NCBI GenBank assembly: GCA_007988745.1
Contig: BJUT01000001.1
Location: 248,001-312,000 of the forward strand
DNA from: Pseudoalteromonas atlantica
GTDB lineage: Bacteria; Pseudomonadota; Gammaproteobacteria; Enterobacterales; Alteromonadaceae
Direction: 5' to 3'
DNA: 64,000 bases
Below, piece by piece: positions 16,466-25,356 of this stretch. The notes below the pieces were generated by a model, which saw nothing but the letters and a program-made list of their open reading frames with translations, did no database searches and was not told the DNA's origin. Numbering within the stretch: the first letter of the stretch is position 1; the number at the start of each line of letters is the position of its first letter. The translations under genes were made by a program, and so were the position numbers.

Positions 16466-17269
16466 ATGCACTTATATGAGGAACAGTTTTTAGAAGAGCA
16501 TGATTACCCACGAGTTTCTAAACCTACAAAAGTGCTTATTATCGCATCAACTGAACGTTGTGGTAGTCATATGCTTGGTCATGCTTTACATAATACGCAT
16601 GCGTTCGGTTTTCCCCTAGAATATGCCAATCCTGCTAATTTAAAAAAATGGAAAGAAAAATTTAAAACCGATGATTTTTATGAGGTTTTAGATGAGATAC
16701 AAAAACGCAGAACATCACCCAATGGGGTATTTGGAATAAAGTTACATTATCAGCACATTGAAGAATTTGGTGGATTTGAACAATTAGTTAATTATTTTCC
16801 TGATGCTTATTATGTTTTGTTATCAAGAGAAAATGTGCTTAATCAAGCTGTGTCTTTATCAATAGCAAGCCAAACTGGGGTATGGATTGCGGGGCAAGAG
16901 CCTGTAAACGAAAACCCTGAATATGATTACTCGAGTATTGATAAAAGTCTTAAAAGTATTATTAAAAATAACTCGTCTTGGCGATATTCTCTCGCGGCGA
17001 GTGACTGTAATTATATGGAAATGAATTTTGATAATGTCAAAAATAATTTGGATAAGACTATTTCTGATATAGCTAAATTTATGGGTGTTTCAGTAAATGT
17101 TGAAGATATACCTACTGAACAAGTTACGAGTAAACAAAGTAATAAGCTAAACAAAGAATGGGAAGAACGTTTTTGCTCAGAGTTTAACTTATCAAGTAAA
17201 TTAATTCCTGAACAAAAACCTGAACTTATAAAAAAGATTAAGAAAAAGGTTAAGAAAGTGTTGTCTTAA
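16466..17269 (+). CDS. Stf0-family sulfotransferase-like protein
   Basis: 267 residues. The N-terminal PAPS-binding P-loop-like motif is VLIIASTERCGSHMLGHAL (residues ~23-41), then GFPLEYANP, a segment aligned with the PxEYF motif of Stf0 (trehalose 2-sulfotransferase-like) proteins. FGIKLHYQHIEEF and YVLLSRENVLNQAVSL are the 3'-phosphate/dimer region. It ends in a lysine-rich tail (IKKIKKKVKKVLS), which suggests contact with membrane or polyanion. It probably transfers sulfate to a carbohydrate or lipid; the acceptor is unknown. AAGGATC precedes the ATG. It is a lone gene with higher AT content than its neighbours, consistent with horizontal acquisition. Confidence 0.8.
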   Translation: MHLYEEQFLEEHDYPRVSKPTKVLIIASTERCGSHMLGHALHNTHAFGFPLEYANPANLKKWKEKFKTDDFYEVLDEIQKRRTSPNGVFGIKLHYQHIEEFGGFEQLVNYFPDAYYVLLSRENVLNQAVSLSIASQTGVWIAGQEPVNENPEYDYSSIDKSLKSIIKNNSSWRYSLAASDCNYMEMNFDNVKNNLDKTISDIAKFMGVSVNVEDIPTEQVTSKQSNKLNKEWEERFCSEFNLSSKLIPEQKPELIKKIKKKVKKVLS

Positions 17270-17318
17270 TTTGTATATTTATAGGTTAAGCGATTTTTTC
17301 CTCGTGCTTTTTATATTT

Positions 17319-17355
17319 AATGGCCCATTAGTAAAAATATACTAGTGGGCCAATT
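17319..17355. terminator. Bidirectional terminator between sulfotransferase and mesD
   Basis: AATGGCCCATTAGT pairs with ACTAGTGGGCCAATT around TAAAAATAT-like loop bases, with A- and T-rich flanks on both sides. It separates two convergent genes. Confidence 0.75.
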
Positions 17356-17382
17356 TAATGATAGTCACTTTTAGATAAACCT

Positions 17383-18414
17383 TTACTTCTCTAATAGCTC
17401 TTTTCTTACTATTTCCGCGCCTTTACTCAATGCGTTAAGCTTAGCGTTCGCAACTTCGCGCGAAAGCGGGGCCATGCCGCAGTTTGTGCAGGGGTAGAGT
17501 TTGTCGGCATCTACAAACTGTAGGGCTTTGCGTAAAGTAGCGGCTACTTCTTCAGGTGTTTCTATTTCATTGGTGGCAACATCAATAGCGCCTACCATGA
17601 CTTTTTTACCTCTGATCAGTTCAAGTAAGTCCATAGGTACGTGTGAGTTGTGACACTCAAGTGAGATAATACCAATATTTGATTGCTGTAATTTAGGAAA
17701 AGCTTCTTCGTACTGGCGCCATTCATTGCCGAGTGTTTTTTTCCAATCGGTGTTGGCTTTAATGCCGTAGCCATAACAAATATGCACAGCAGTTTCGCAT
17801 TTTAACCCTTCAATTGCGCGTTCTAAACAGGCAATGCCCCAATCGTTTACTTCATCAAAAAATACATTAAACGCGGGCTCATCAAATTGGATAATATCTA
17901 CGCCTGCGGCTTCTAGCTCTTTGGCCTCTTGGTTGAGTATTTTGGCAAATTCCCAGGCTAATTTTTCGCGGCTTTTGTAGTGGTCGTCATAAAGAGTATC
18001 TATCATGGTCATTGGGCCGGGTAGTGCCCACTTTATAGGTTGGTTAGTTTGCGAGCGCAAAAACTTAGCGTCTTCTACAAATACAGGTTTTTGACGGCTA
18101 ACAGGGCCCACTACGCTTGGAACACTTGCATCGTAACGGTCGCGTATTTTTACGGTTTTTCGTTTTTCAAAATCAACACCGTTTAGGTGCTCTATAAATG
18201 TAGTTACAAAATGCTGACGTGTTTGCTCGCCATCGCTCACTATGTCAATACCAGCGAGTTGTTGTGAGTGAAGTGCAATGCGCAGGGCGTCTTTTTTGCC
18301 TTCAATAAGTTCGTTGTTTTGAAGCTTCCACGGCGACCAAAGGGTTTCTGGCTCTGCAAGCCATAAGGGCTTTGGTAGACTGCCAGCTGTAGATGTAGGT
18401 AATAATGTTTTCAT
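17383..18414 (-). CDS. mesD: Folate-independent methionine synthase core enzyme MesD
   Basis: 343 residues, equivalent to only the C-terminal half of MetE. The N-terminal folate-binding half is absent. Motifs are STAGSLPKPLWLAEP, GIDIVSDGEQTRQHF, ALPGPMTMID and IQFDEPAFNVF. The zinc/homocysteine residues are visible as VHICYGYG (His, Cys) and LYPCTNCGMAPLSREVANAK (Cys). Such core-only proteins next to a DUF1852 gene are the MesD/MesX methionine synthases described by genetics. They use neither methyl-folate nor cobalamin and need oxygen and MesX. mesX lies immediately upstream on the same strand (29 bp). A tandem MetJ box precedes the pair. A MetE-like remnant with other function is unlikely given this pairing. 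Confidence 0.88.
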   Translation of the reverse strand: MKTLLPTSTAGSLPKPLWLAEPETLWSPWKLQNNELIEGKKDALRIALHSQQLAGIDIVSDGEQTRQHFVTTFIEHLNGVDFEKRKTVKIRDRYDASVPSVVGPVSRQKPVFVEDAKFLRSQTNQPIKWALPGPMTMIDTLYDDHYKSREKLAWEFAKILNQEAKELEAAGVDIIQFDEPAFNVFFDEVNDWGIACLERAIEGLKCETAVHICYGYGIKANTDWKKTLGNEWRQYEEAFPKLQQSNIGIISLECHNSHVPMDLLELIRGKKVMVGAIDVATNEIETPEEVAATLRKALQFVDADKLYPCTNCGMAPLSREVANAKLNALSKGAEIVRKELLEK

Positions 18415-18443
18415 AATAAGAGTGACCCTTTATTAAAATAAGG

Positions 18444-19418
18444 TTAGACGTTTGCTGATGTAAATTGCTCAAGCACTGATTTATACGGTTTTATAAAATG
18501 CTCTTCAGCAAACTTGCCTTGTTCTGCGGCTAATTTACTGCGCTCATCTCTGTCGTAAATAATTTGCGTGAGTGAGTGGTCGGCATTTTTTAAATTAGGC
18601 TTAAAGGCGTTACCCGCTTTGGCATTGGCGTTATAAATTTCTGGGCGATAAATTTTTTGAAAGGTTTCCATTGTGCTAATGGTGCTTATTAGCTCAAGGT
18701 TGGTGTAATCGTTTAGTAAGTCACCAAAGAAAAACAAGGCAAAGGGTGCGGCACTATTTGCAGGCATAAAGTAACGCACCTGTAGGCCCATTTTTTTAAA
18801 GTATTGCTCTGTTAACGAAGATTCGTTTGGTTGGTATTCAATACCTAAAATAGGGTGCTGGTTGGCAGTGCGATGATAGGTTTTGTTATCTGACACACTG
18901 AGGCATATTACCGGTGGTTTTTTAAAGTGTTGCTTATAGGTTTTTGAGCTTACAAACGATTGAAATAATTTACCATGCAGCTCACCAAAATTATCGGGAA
19001 TACTAAATTGTGGTTTATTTTTATTATGTTGCTGCAGTAACACGCTAAAGTCGTAGTCGCGAACGTACGATGAAAAGTTATTACCAACAATACCTTCTAT
19101 GCGCTTGTTTGTTTTGGTATCAATAATATTCGTTTTTAATATTTCTATAGAAGGAAAGCTTTGGCTGTTTTCATCTAAACCAATATCTACAGAAATAATC
19201 TCAAGCTCTACACTGTAGCGCTCAGCGGTTGGGTTATCCCAATTAGCAAGAGTGTTAAAGCGGTTGTTGATCATATTTAGCGCTTTTCTTAAGTTTTGTT
19301 GGCGGTGTTCGCCTCGTGCTAAGTTTGCAAAATTAGTGGTTATACGGGTGTTTTCAGCGGGTTGGTAGTTTTCATCAAGGCGCTGACTTTTAATATTGAA
19401 TGTAATGTTTTTACTCAT
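18444..19418 (-). CDS. mesX: DUF1852 protein MesX, partner of MesD
   Basis: 324 residues from the ATG at 19418 (MSKNITFNIKSQRLDENYQP), preferred over an ATG five codons upstream because GGATAGAG lies before it. DUF1852 signs are NTRITTNFANLARGEHRQQN, YSVELEIISVDI and FALFFFGDLLNDYTN. DUF1852 proteins are required for MesD-dependent methionine synthesis and may supply or generate the methyl group; the chemistry is unresolved. The protein is cytoplasmic, with no signal peptide. It is first gene of the two-gene unit, with mesD following after 29 bp. Confidence 0.88.
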   Translation of the reverse strand: MSKNITFNIKSQRLDENYQPAENTRITTNFANLARGEHRQQNLRKALNMINNRFNTLANWDNPTAERYSVELEIISVDIGLDENSQSFPSIEILKTNIIDTKTNKRIEGIVGNNFSSYVRDYDFSVLLQQHNKNKPQFSIPDNFGELHGKLFQSFVSSKTYKQHFKKPPVICLSVSDNKTYHRTANQHPILGIEYQPNESSLTEQYFKKMGLQVRYFMPANSAAPFALFFFGDLLNDYTNLELISTISTMETFQKIYRPEIYNANAKAGNAFKPNLKNADHSLTQIIYDRDERSKLAAEQGKFAEEHFIKPYKSVLEQFTSANV

Positions 19419-19659
19419 GGTGACTCTATCCATATTGTATATTTAAAACCTGAGCCTTTAGCGTGCTCAAAGGGTGGTTTTGTAATAAACAGGCTTAATG
19501 CTTATAAGCGCTGGCCGATGGATAATTTATACGTTGATTGGTGCTTTAATAAAAACGGTTTAATTTCACATAAAACATGAGTTTGATTCATTTATATAAA
19601 TTAAATGTGTTACTGAGAGAACATATACCTGTGTTTGGGCATGTAAAAAAATAGTGCAG
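19419..19659 (-). other. Leader region of mesX
   Basis: About 240 bp between the predicted promoter and the mesX start. I see no clear riboswitch core (no SAM or cobalamin signature that I can recognise). A plus-strand frame through it (from 19362) begins inside mesX and is not supported. Confidence 0.35.
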
Positions 19660-19695
19660 CGTATAATTTATAGGTGCTTAGACGTCTAGAAGTGT
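19660..19695 (-). promoter_or_regulatory. Tandem MetJ box overlapping a promoter for mesXD
   Basis: AGACGTCT at 19680-19687 is a perfect met box, and AGAAGTGT at 19688-19695 is a 6/8 match placed directly adjacent, as MetJ operators require. On the minus strand, TAGACG (19688-19683) and TATACG (19665-19660) are 17 bp apart as candidate -35 and -10, so bound MetJ would cover the -35. This predicts repression when S-adenosylmethionine is plentiful. Confidence 0.72.
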
Positions 19696-19974
19696 TTATT
19701 GTGACAAATTCACGTTGCGCATTAATAAAATTCAGGCACGGCTGTAACCCTTATTTTAATTAACGCTTAAAATTACAGTTTTAAAAATTACTGTAATTTT
19801 ACGGCGAGTTATAGGCACTTATTTATTAAAATAGCGGTTAAAAGGGAGTGGTTTTTAATGCAACAACTAACAATAATACCCGCAGGCATCTATGTGTTGT
19901 TCATCTACGCTTAGTTACACTGACTTAACTAACTTGATAATAATAAAGTACATTATGTACGGACACTAAAATAA

Positions 19975-20988
19975 ATGAACAAACTAAAAAATCTCATTAC
20001 TCAATTTATAGTGGCAATGCAAAAGCGACCAGGGCTATTGGCTGTATTGGCGTTTTGCTCAGGTGTTGCAAGCTATGTAATGGTTGATAGAAAAGAGTCG
20101 TTCTCGCAAGTTATTGCCATTGTTTTACTGGTGAGCTGGTTTTGGTTGATTATCGACAATTGGCTACGCGATAAAGTACAAGAGCGCTTTGGGGTAGCCG
20201 TATCTCCTAATGTAATGCGCTTTGCACTGCAAATGGTGCAGCAAGAAAGCCTATTTTTTGCGTTACCGTTTTTTTTAGCGGTTACCCAGTGGGATCACCC
20301 ACAAGCACTCTTTACATCGCTAATTATTATATGTGCCTTCATATCGGTAATAGATCCATTTTACTATAAAAAGTTAGCTAAAAACCGCACACTGTTTACA
20401 GTATTTCATAACTTTGCATTATTTGTGGTTTTGCTTGTTACGTTACCTATTTTATTAAACCTAACTACGAGCCAAAGCTTAGCAATTGCGCTTGTAACCT
20501 CAGTGCTTATTACTTTACCTAGCTTAACAAACTTAATGCCTGATGCGCGCTGGTGGCGTTTTCCTATTTTAGTTTTAATTTTATGCGTAATAAGCGCTGG
20601 GGTTTGGCAGCTTCGCAGTTTTGTTCCGCCTGCAGCCCTGCGTTTAACCGATATTACCTTGGCACATAAAGTAGATGTTGAGCATAAAAAACCACTAGGT
20701 AGCATTAATACTCTTGATTTATATACACTTCATCATGAAGGGTTATACACATGGACCGCAGTAAAAGCGCCAAGAGGTCTAAACGAAAAAATATTTCATG
20801 TATGGATACACAATAAAAAAGAGGTCGACAGAATTACGCTCAATATTAATGGCGGGCGAAAACAAGGCTACAGAGCATGGACTCATAAAGTAAATTTTCC
20901 GCATAATGCTAAAGGTAAGTGGCAAGTAAAAGTGGTAACTGAGTCGGGGCAATTAATAGGGATTACGAAATTTATTGTTACACCTTAA
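19975..20988 (+). CDS. Inner-membrane protein with DUF5924 and C-terminal DUF2914 domains
   Basis: 337 residues. Seven or so hydrophobic segments occupy residues ~18-215 (GLLAVLAFCSGVASYVM, IAIVLLVSWFWLIID, SLFFALPFFLAVTQW and so on to FPILVLILCVISAGVW). A periplasmic C-terminal domain follows (LYTWTAVKAPRGLNEKIFHVWIHN, then INGGRKQGYRAWTHKVNFP and GKWQVKVVTESGQLIG), characteristic of DUF2914. The function is unknown; the C-terminal domain may bind a ligand or polysaccharide. The gene is monocistronic, upstream of two small membrane proteins. Confidence 0.8.
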   Translation: MNKLKNLITQFIVAMQKRPGLLAVLAFCSGVASYVMVDRKESFSQVIAIVLLVSWFWLIIDNWLRDKVQERFGVAVSPNVMRFALQMVQQESLFFALPFFLAVTQWDHPQALFTSLIIICAFISVIDPFYYKKLAKNRTLFTVFHNFALFVVLLVTLPILLNLTTSQSLAIALVTSVLITLPSLTNLMPDARWWRFPILVLILCVISAGVWQLRSFVPPAALRLTDITLAHKVDVEHKKPLGSINTLDLYTLHHEGLYTWTAVKAPRGLNEKIFHVWIHNKKEVDRITLNINGGRKQGYRAWTHKVNFPHNAKGKWQVKVVTESGQLIGITKFIVTP

Positions 20989-21050
20989 CGCTATAAATAC
21001 GCTGATAATCAACTAGAGATTTGATACGCTGTTTTTACATTACTTAATGG

Positions 21051-21296
21051 ATGAGTGTTATGAGCATTGCTTTAGATATTGTTATGTGGCTAATGATAGA
21101 AACCATTTTAGGGTTTATTTTGTACTCTACCGGCTGTGCAATTTTAAACGTATTCACCTTTGGTCAGTTTAAAGCTGACATTAAAGATTATATGAGCTTT
21201 AAGGCAAATAAAGCTAAAAACGTTTACCTAATATGTTTACTTGGTTTTAGCTTTTACGCAGCGTTAATTGGTTTTGTTGCTTACATAAGCCAATAA
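21051..21296 (+). CDS. Small two-helix membrane protein, hypothetical
   Basis: 81 residues with two hydrophobic helices (VMWLMIETILGFILYSTGCA and YLICLLGFSFYAALIGFVAY) separated by a charged loop (FGQFKADIKDYMSFKANKAK). No family recognised. An alternative start two codons downstream (ATG at 21060) is equally possible. The frame, composition and position between two same-strand genes support a real gene. Confidence 0.55.
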   Translation: MSVMSIALDIVMWLMIETILGFILYSTGCAILNVFTFGQFKADIKDYMSFKANKAKNVYLICLLGFSFYAALIGFVAYISQ

Positions 21297-21313
21297 CTTA
21301 GGTTTATAAGTAT

Positions 21314-21769
21314 ATGAAGTTTAATAAGCTATTGGTTATAGCTGGGGTTTTAAGTTTTATAGCGTCACTTTTACATATTGCCTGTATTTTTGGCGGCCCT
21401 GATTGGTATCGCTTTTTTGGTGCTGGTGAGCACATGGCGCAGTTGGCTGAGCAGGGAAGTACGTATCCTACCTTTGTTACTTTAATTATATCAGCCATAC
21501 TTGCTATTTGGGGCATGTATGCGCTCTCTGGCGCAGGTGTTATTTTAAAGCTGCCTTTTTTAAAAACGGCTTTGGTATTAATAACAGGTGTTTATTTACT
21601 AAGGGGGATAGCAGGATTAATAGCTCCTTTTGTAACAACCAGTCAGTTAATTCATCACAACTCAATTGTATTTTGGATTGTAAGCTCAATTGTATGCAGT
21701 ATTTATGGGCTGTTTTATTTATTAGGTACACTTAAACTTTTCCGAACACATACCTCATTAACCTTATAA
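21314..21769 (+). CDS. Four-helix membrane protein, hypothetical
   Basis: 151 residues with four membrane helices: LLVIAGVLSFIASLLHIACI, FVTLIISAILAIWGMYALSG, TALVLITGVYLLRGIAGLIA and VFWIVSSIVCSIYGLFYLLG. The pattern FGGPDWYRFFGAGEHMAQ after helix 1 recurs in a family of small uncharacterised bacterial membrane proteins. No function can be given. It lies 17 bp after the preceding small gene on the same strand, possibly one transcript. Confidence 0.65.
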   Translation: MKFNKLLVIAGVLSFIASLLHIACIFGGPDWYRFFGAGEHMAQLAEQGSTYPTFVTLIISAILAIWGMYALSGAGVILKLPFLKTALVLITGVYLLRGIAGLIAPFVTTSQLIHHNSIVFWIVSSIVCSIYGLFYLLGTLKLFRTHTSLTL

Positions 21770-21845
21770 ATTAAACACAGCGAGCGCTAAAAATAGATTT
21801 TTCACAGCTCAGGTTAATCAAGTTATTTACTATGTAAGGAGCAAC

Positions 21846-22751
21846 ATGAGTCACGATCACAGCCATCATATTAGTCACTATAATCGCGCGTTTGCTATAG
21901 GCGTTTTACTCAATCTTATATTTGTCGTGATAGAAGCAGGGTACGGTTTTTTTGCCAACTCCCTCGCGCTTTTAGCCGACGCAGGGCATAACCTAAGCGA
22001 CGTGGTTAGTTTGTTACTTGCGTGGGGGGCAAATGTTTTGGCAAGTAAAGCCGCTACCGACAAGCGCACCTTTGGCTATAAAAAATCAACGGTGTTAGCG
22101 TCTTTAATGAGCTCTGTTTTACTTATGGCTGCCCTTGCTAGCATAGCTTGGCATGCCATAGAGCGTTTTGAAAACCCTCAGCCGGTTACAGGCATGACGG
22201 TTATAGTGGTTTCGCTTATTGGTGTGGTAATTAACACCTTAACTGCGTTGTTGTTTGTGCAAGGGCAAAAGCACGATTTAAATATTAGAGGTGCCTTTTT
22301 ATATATGGCGGCCGATGCAGCGGTGTCTTTAGGTGTGGTAATTGCCGGCATTGTTATTTTATTTAAAAACTGGCAATGGGTAGACCCTGTTGTAAGTTTG
22401 AGTATTGTAGTGATTGTGTTTATTGGCACGTGGGGATTATTTAAAGACTCGCTCAATTACGCCACAGACGCCGTACCCAAAAATATTAGTATAGAAAAAC
22501 TAAAGCAGTATTTTTTAAGTATTGAGCATGTAACAGGTGTGCATGGGCTACGTGTGTGGCCACTAAGTACCACAGAGTCTGCGCTTATTGTTCACTTAGT
22601 AACTGACAACAACGCATTAAATAACGACTTTTTAATTGAAGTACAGCACCATTTACATGACCACTTTGACATTGAACACGCCACCATTCAAGTTGAAAGC
22701 AGCCAAGGCAGCACAGGTTGTATGTTTAACCATGGGCATGCCCATGGTTAA
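21846..22751 (+). CDS. Cation diffusion facilitator (zinc exporter, ZitB/CzcD-like)
   Basis: 301 residues. It has a histidine-rich N-terminus (MSHDHSHHISHYN), six membrane helices, and the zinc-site pairs ALLADAGHNLSDVVSLLLAW (HxxxD in helix 2) and FLYMAADAAVSLGVVIAG (DxxxD-like, helix 5). FGYKKSTVLASL follows helix 2-3. The C-terminal cytoplasmic domain has VTGVHGLRVWPLS and ends in a His-rich tail (NHGHAHG). It exports Zn2+ or similar ions from the cytoplasm. AAGGAG precedes the ATG. The last codons lie in a 30-bp perfect palindrome. It converges with an Nramp-like gene. Confidence 0.92.
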   Translation: MSHDHSHHISHYNRAFAIGVLLNLIFVVIEAGYGFFANSLALLADAGHNLSDVVSLLLAWGANVLASKAATDKRTFGYKKSTVLASLMSSVLLMAALASIAWHAIERFENPQPVTGMTVIVVSLIGVVINTLTALLFVQGQKHDLNIRGAFLYMAADAAVSLGVVIAGIVILFKNWQWVDPVVSLSIVVIVFIGTWGLFKDSLNYATDAVPKNISIEKLKQYFLSIEHVTGVHGLRVWPLSTTESALIVHLVTDNNALNNDFLIEVQHHLHDHFDIEHATIQVESSQGSTGCMFNHGHAHG

Positions 22752-22753
22752 AC
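22724..22753. repeat. Perfect 30-bp palindrome over the CDF stop codon
   Basis: GTTTAACCATGGGCA followed directly by its exact complement, with no central spacer. It codes the last residues of the CDF protein and its stop, and ends 12 bp before the convergent Nramp-like stop. It is likely the shared terminator stem, though there is no T-run immediately after it. Confidence 0.85.
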
Positions 22754-22764
22754 GTTAATTGGTT

Positions 22765-23964
22765 TTAAAAAATTAAACCTGATAGCTTGTAACAACTTAA
22801 CGAAAAAATGAGTAGTAGCACGGGTAATATAACCACATTTAAAAGTGTTGAGTTGGTGTATTTTCCCATGACTGATTTTTGATTCACTAACCACACCAAG
22901 TACGCGGTAATGATGGGCAGTAGTAATCCATTTGCAGCTTGTGCAAATATTATTACCGCAACAGGGTCAAGCCCCAGTGAGGCCACAAATGCACCAAAAG
23001 CTAAAATAGTAATGGCGACTGTTTTAAAACGGGTGTTACTCATTTCGCTTGACCAACCAAGCATGCCACATACCGCATACGCACCTGCTAATGGGGCTGT
23101 TATTGCGCTGGTTAATCCTGCGGCAAATAAACCAATAGCAAAAAAGTAATGCGCTGCTTCGCCAAGTAATGGCTCAAGTTGCACAGCCATATTTGCTGCA
23201 CTAATTTTACCGGCATCGGTGCCATAAAACGCAACAGACGCGGTTGATAAAATGGCAAGGGTGATCACCCCACCTAGCGTAATTGATAAACCTGTATCTA
23301 AGTTAGTTTGTTTAATAACAGTGTCTTTATCACTTTTAGAATGATCTTGCGCTGCTAAAACACCAGAGTGCAAAAATAAGTTATACGGTACAATGGTTGT
23401 GCCAATGAGGGCCAATACCGTTGTAATTGAGCCACTTGGCATTGTAGGTATAAACCCAGCGAGGACTTTAGCCATTGGTGGCGCAGCCATAATTAGGGTA
23501 GATATAAATACCAGGCTCATAAGGATCACCAGCAGTATTAATGCATTTTCTACCACTTTGTGCTTACCACTGTATAAAAGAATAGCGCTACACACAGCAA
23601 TTAACGGCGTCCATATTTGTGCACTTACCCCTGGGAAAATACCAACCAACCCCATACTTGCACCACTGAGGTTTCCGGCTTCATATGCAGCGCTACCCAC
23701 ACCAATTGCACTTATTACTAAAAAACTAGCAAGCGCTTTAAGATAAGGGGTTTTAATGTGTGCACGTAACGCTTGTGCTAAATCTTGCCCTGTTGCTACT
23801 CCTAATCGAGCAGCCATAGACTGCAACAAAATAGTGGCAATAACCGAAAAGAGTAATGTCCAGATTAATGCAAACCCAAAGTTTGCACCGGCAACACTTG
23901 CCGTTGTGATTGTTCCGGGGCCAATAAATGCGGCAGTTACAAGTAATCCTGGGCCAAATCGCAT
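22765..23964 (-). CDS. Nramp-family transporter with atypical metal-site motifs
   Basis: 399 residues and about eleven membrane helices, of Nramp (MntH-like) fold. Where canonical Nramps have DPGN in helix 1, this has FIGPGTITTASVAGANFGF (GPGT). Where they have MPH in helix 6, it has GTTIVPYNLFLHSGVL (VPY). The Asp, Asn and Met that bind Mn2+/Fe2+ are thus all replaced, so the substrate may not be a transition metal. The rest of the fold is intact (ALIGTT, HSGVLAAQ and so on). AAGGTAA precedes the ATG. Placement opposite a zinc exporter suggests a cation role, but that is weak evidence. Confidence 0.85.
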   Translation of the reverse strand: MRFGPGLLVTAAFIGPGTITTASVAGANFGFALIWTLLFSVIATILLQSMAARLGVATGQDLAQALRAHIKTPYLKALASFLVISAIGVGSAAYEAGNLSGASMGLVGIFPGVSAQIWTPLIAVCSAILLYSGKHKVVENALILLVILMSLVFISTLIMAAPPMAKVLAGFIPTMPSGSITTVLALIGTTIVPYNLFLHSGVLAAQDHSKSDKDTVIKQTNLDTGLSITLGGVITLAILSTASVAFYGTDAGKISAANMAVQLEPLLGEAAHYFFAIGLFAAGLTSAITAPLAGAYAVCGMLGWSSEMSNTRFKTVAITILAFGAFVASLGLDPVAVIIFAQAANGLLLPIITAYLVWLVNQKSVMGKYTNSTLLNVVILPVLLLIFSLSCYKLSGLIF

Positions 23965-24393
23965 ACTGTTACCTTAATATTTGCTTTTAAATTTAGAACA
24001 ACGTTTTATTACGTTGAACCTAGATTGCTGCCACTTTACGTGCCATGCAGCGAGAGCCCCACCTTGGCTAATTAACCTTAAACTCTGGGTAATTATTTTA
24101 ATATGACTATCAAAAAGCCGCGTAGGATACCAACTTATATATAGATTTAAAGAGCCAAACGATTACCTGCTTGTTAATTGCACAATACGCGCGAGTTATA
24201 TTTATAAATCAGCCATGTGCGTTGTTGGTTTCATATTTTTATCCTACCTTATAGATTGTAAAATGAGCAAGTTACTTAGTTTTTTAATGATGTGAGCCAT
24301 TTTTTAAATAAATTGTTTAAAAAGGCATCTTTTTATTGCTGAGCTTCGTTAAATAGCACTATTATGCGCAACTTTTTGGTTTTGGACCTTTTA
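23965..24393. other. Divergent intergenic region with possible structured leader
   Basis: It holds the promoters for the Nramp-like gene (left) and a beta-barrel gene (right). On the minus strand, GCTGC (24054-24050) pairs with GCAGC (24034-24030) around an inner CAC/GTG, and CAACGT-ACGTTG lies near 24020-24001; these could form a 5' leader structure. I cannot match it to a known riboswitch class. Confidence 0.35.
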
Positions 24394-25194
24394 ATGAAAA
24401 CTAATTTAAAAATCTGTCACTTTATCTGCATTATCTCGCTGGCTTTAGGTACGAGTAAAAGCGCTGCGAATGAATCGCTACACGAGCTTGAGGTAGGTGT
24501 AGGCGGGAATATAAAAAGCGTTGCACACACTGACCACGAAAATGAAAAATTAAATTTTCATATTCATCCTTTATGGGAAAGCCATTATGTGACAGAAGGG
24601 CGCGATAACTTGCCCGGTAGTGCTTTAGCCTCTATTGCGGGCGAAATAAATTACAATGACTTTACGTTTATCCCTTGGTTAGCAACAGGCACTGATAATG
24701 ACTACGATGAGCTAAATTTAAATGCTATTTATTCAACTGAGCTTGCAGAGCACCTAACTTTGTATGCAGGTTACAACCATATAAAAGCACGCGAGGAAGG
24801 AGTAAATTCCCATGATAATGAGCTTAGCCTCGATATAAGCTATTCATATGATTGGGATATACATGCAATGGCGAGTATCTACCACTCGTTATCGCTCAGC
24901 GGCTCTTTTATAGAGCTGGCAATTACAAAAGAGTATGCATTTAGTGATTTAATGCGATTGGAGCTGCAAACTGCGGCGGGTTTTAATAGTGGTTATGTAA
25001 GTGATGGCCACAATGGCCTTAATAACGTAAAACTTGCTGCTAATTTATCTTATCAACTATTAAATAATGTCATGCTATCTGGCTATGCCAGTTACAGCGT
25101 TGCAATAAACAAAGATACTGCACACTATAGCGGTGATGAGCATTTACGCTCCTTATTTTGGGCAGGACTTGGTGTTAGTTATCAATTTAATTAA
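24394..25194 (+). CDS. Putative outer-membrane beta-barrel protein
   Basis: About 266 residues from MKTNLKICHFICIISLALG, with a signal peptide probably cleaved after SAA. The ATG ten codons upstream (24364) has no ribosome site and would disrupt the signal peptide. The rest is alternating amphipathic strands ending in aromatic SYQFN, the classical outer-membrane insertion signature (C-terminal Phe one residue from the end). The N-terminal part is His/Asp-rich (HTDHENEKLNFHIHP). No family recognised; it is perhaps a MipA/OmpV-like barrel, as suggested by size and by ESHYVTEGRDNLPGSA. The promoter region is shared with the Nramp-like gene. Confidence 0.65.
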   Translation: MKTNLKICHFICIISLALGTSKSAANESLHELEVGVGGNIKSVAHTDHENEKLNFHIHPLWESHYVTEGRDNLPGSALASIAGEINYNDFTFIPWLATGTDNDYDELNLNAIYSTELAEHLTLYAGYNHIKAREEGVNSHDNELSLDISYSYDWDIHAMASIYHSLSLSGSFIELAITKEYAFSDLMRLELQTAAGFNSGYVSDGHNGLNNVKLAANLSYQLLNNVMLSGYASYSVAINKDTAHYSGDEHLRSLFWAGLGVSYQFN

Positions 25195-25356
25195 GTGGAG
25201 ATTAGGCGCTAGCATTAAAGCGTAAGTGATGGGTGCCACCCTTATTAATTTTTGTTTAGAGTGCTAAAAATTGTGCAAACAAATAAAAGTCTCGCATTTT
25301 TAATATGTTTTAGGTTTAAGGTATAGTGGGTACAACACTCAATTAAAGAGGCTTTT

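Noticed and set aside
19362-19580. Plus-strand 72-codon frame upstream of mesX
   Set aside because: It starts within mesX on the opposite strand, no family signal, and it covers the mesX leader and promoter side. Not supported.
23990-24110. Manganese (yybP-ykoY) or other riboswitch upstream of the Nramp-like gene
   Set aside because: Short pairings exist, but the conserved riboswitch core segments are not present, so no class can be named.
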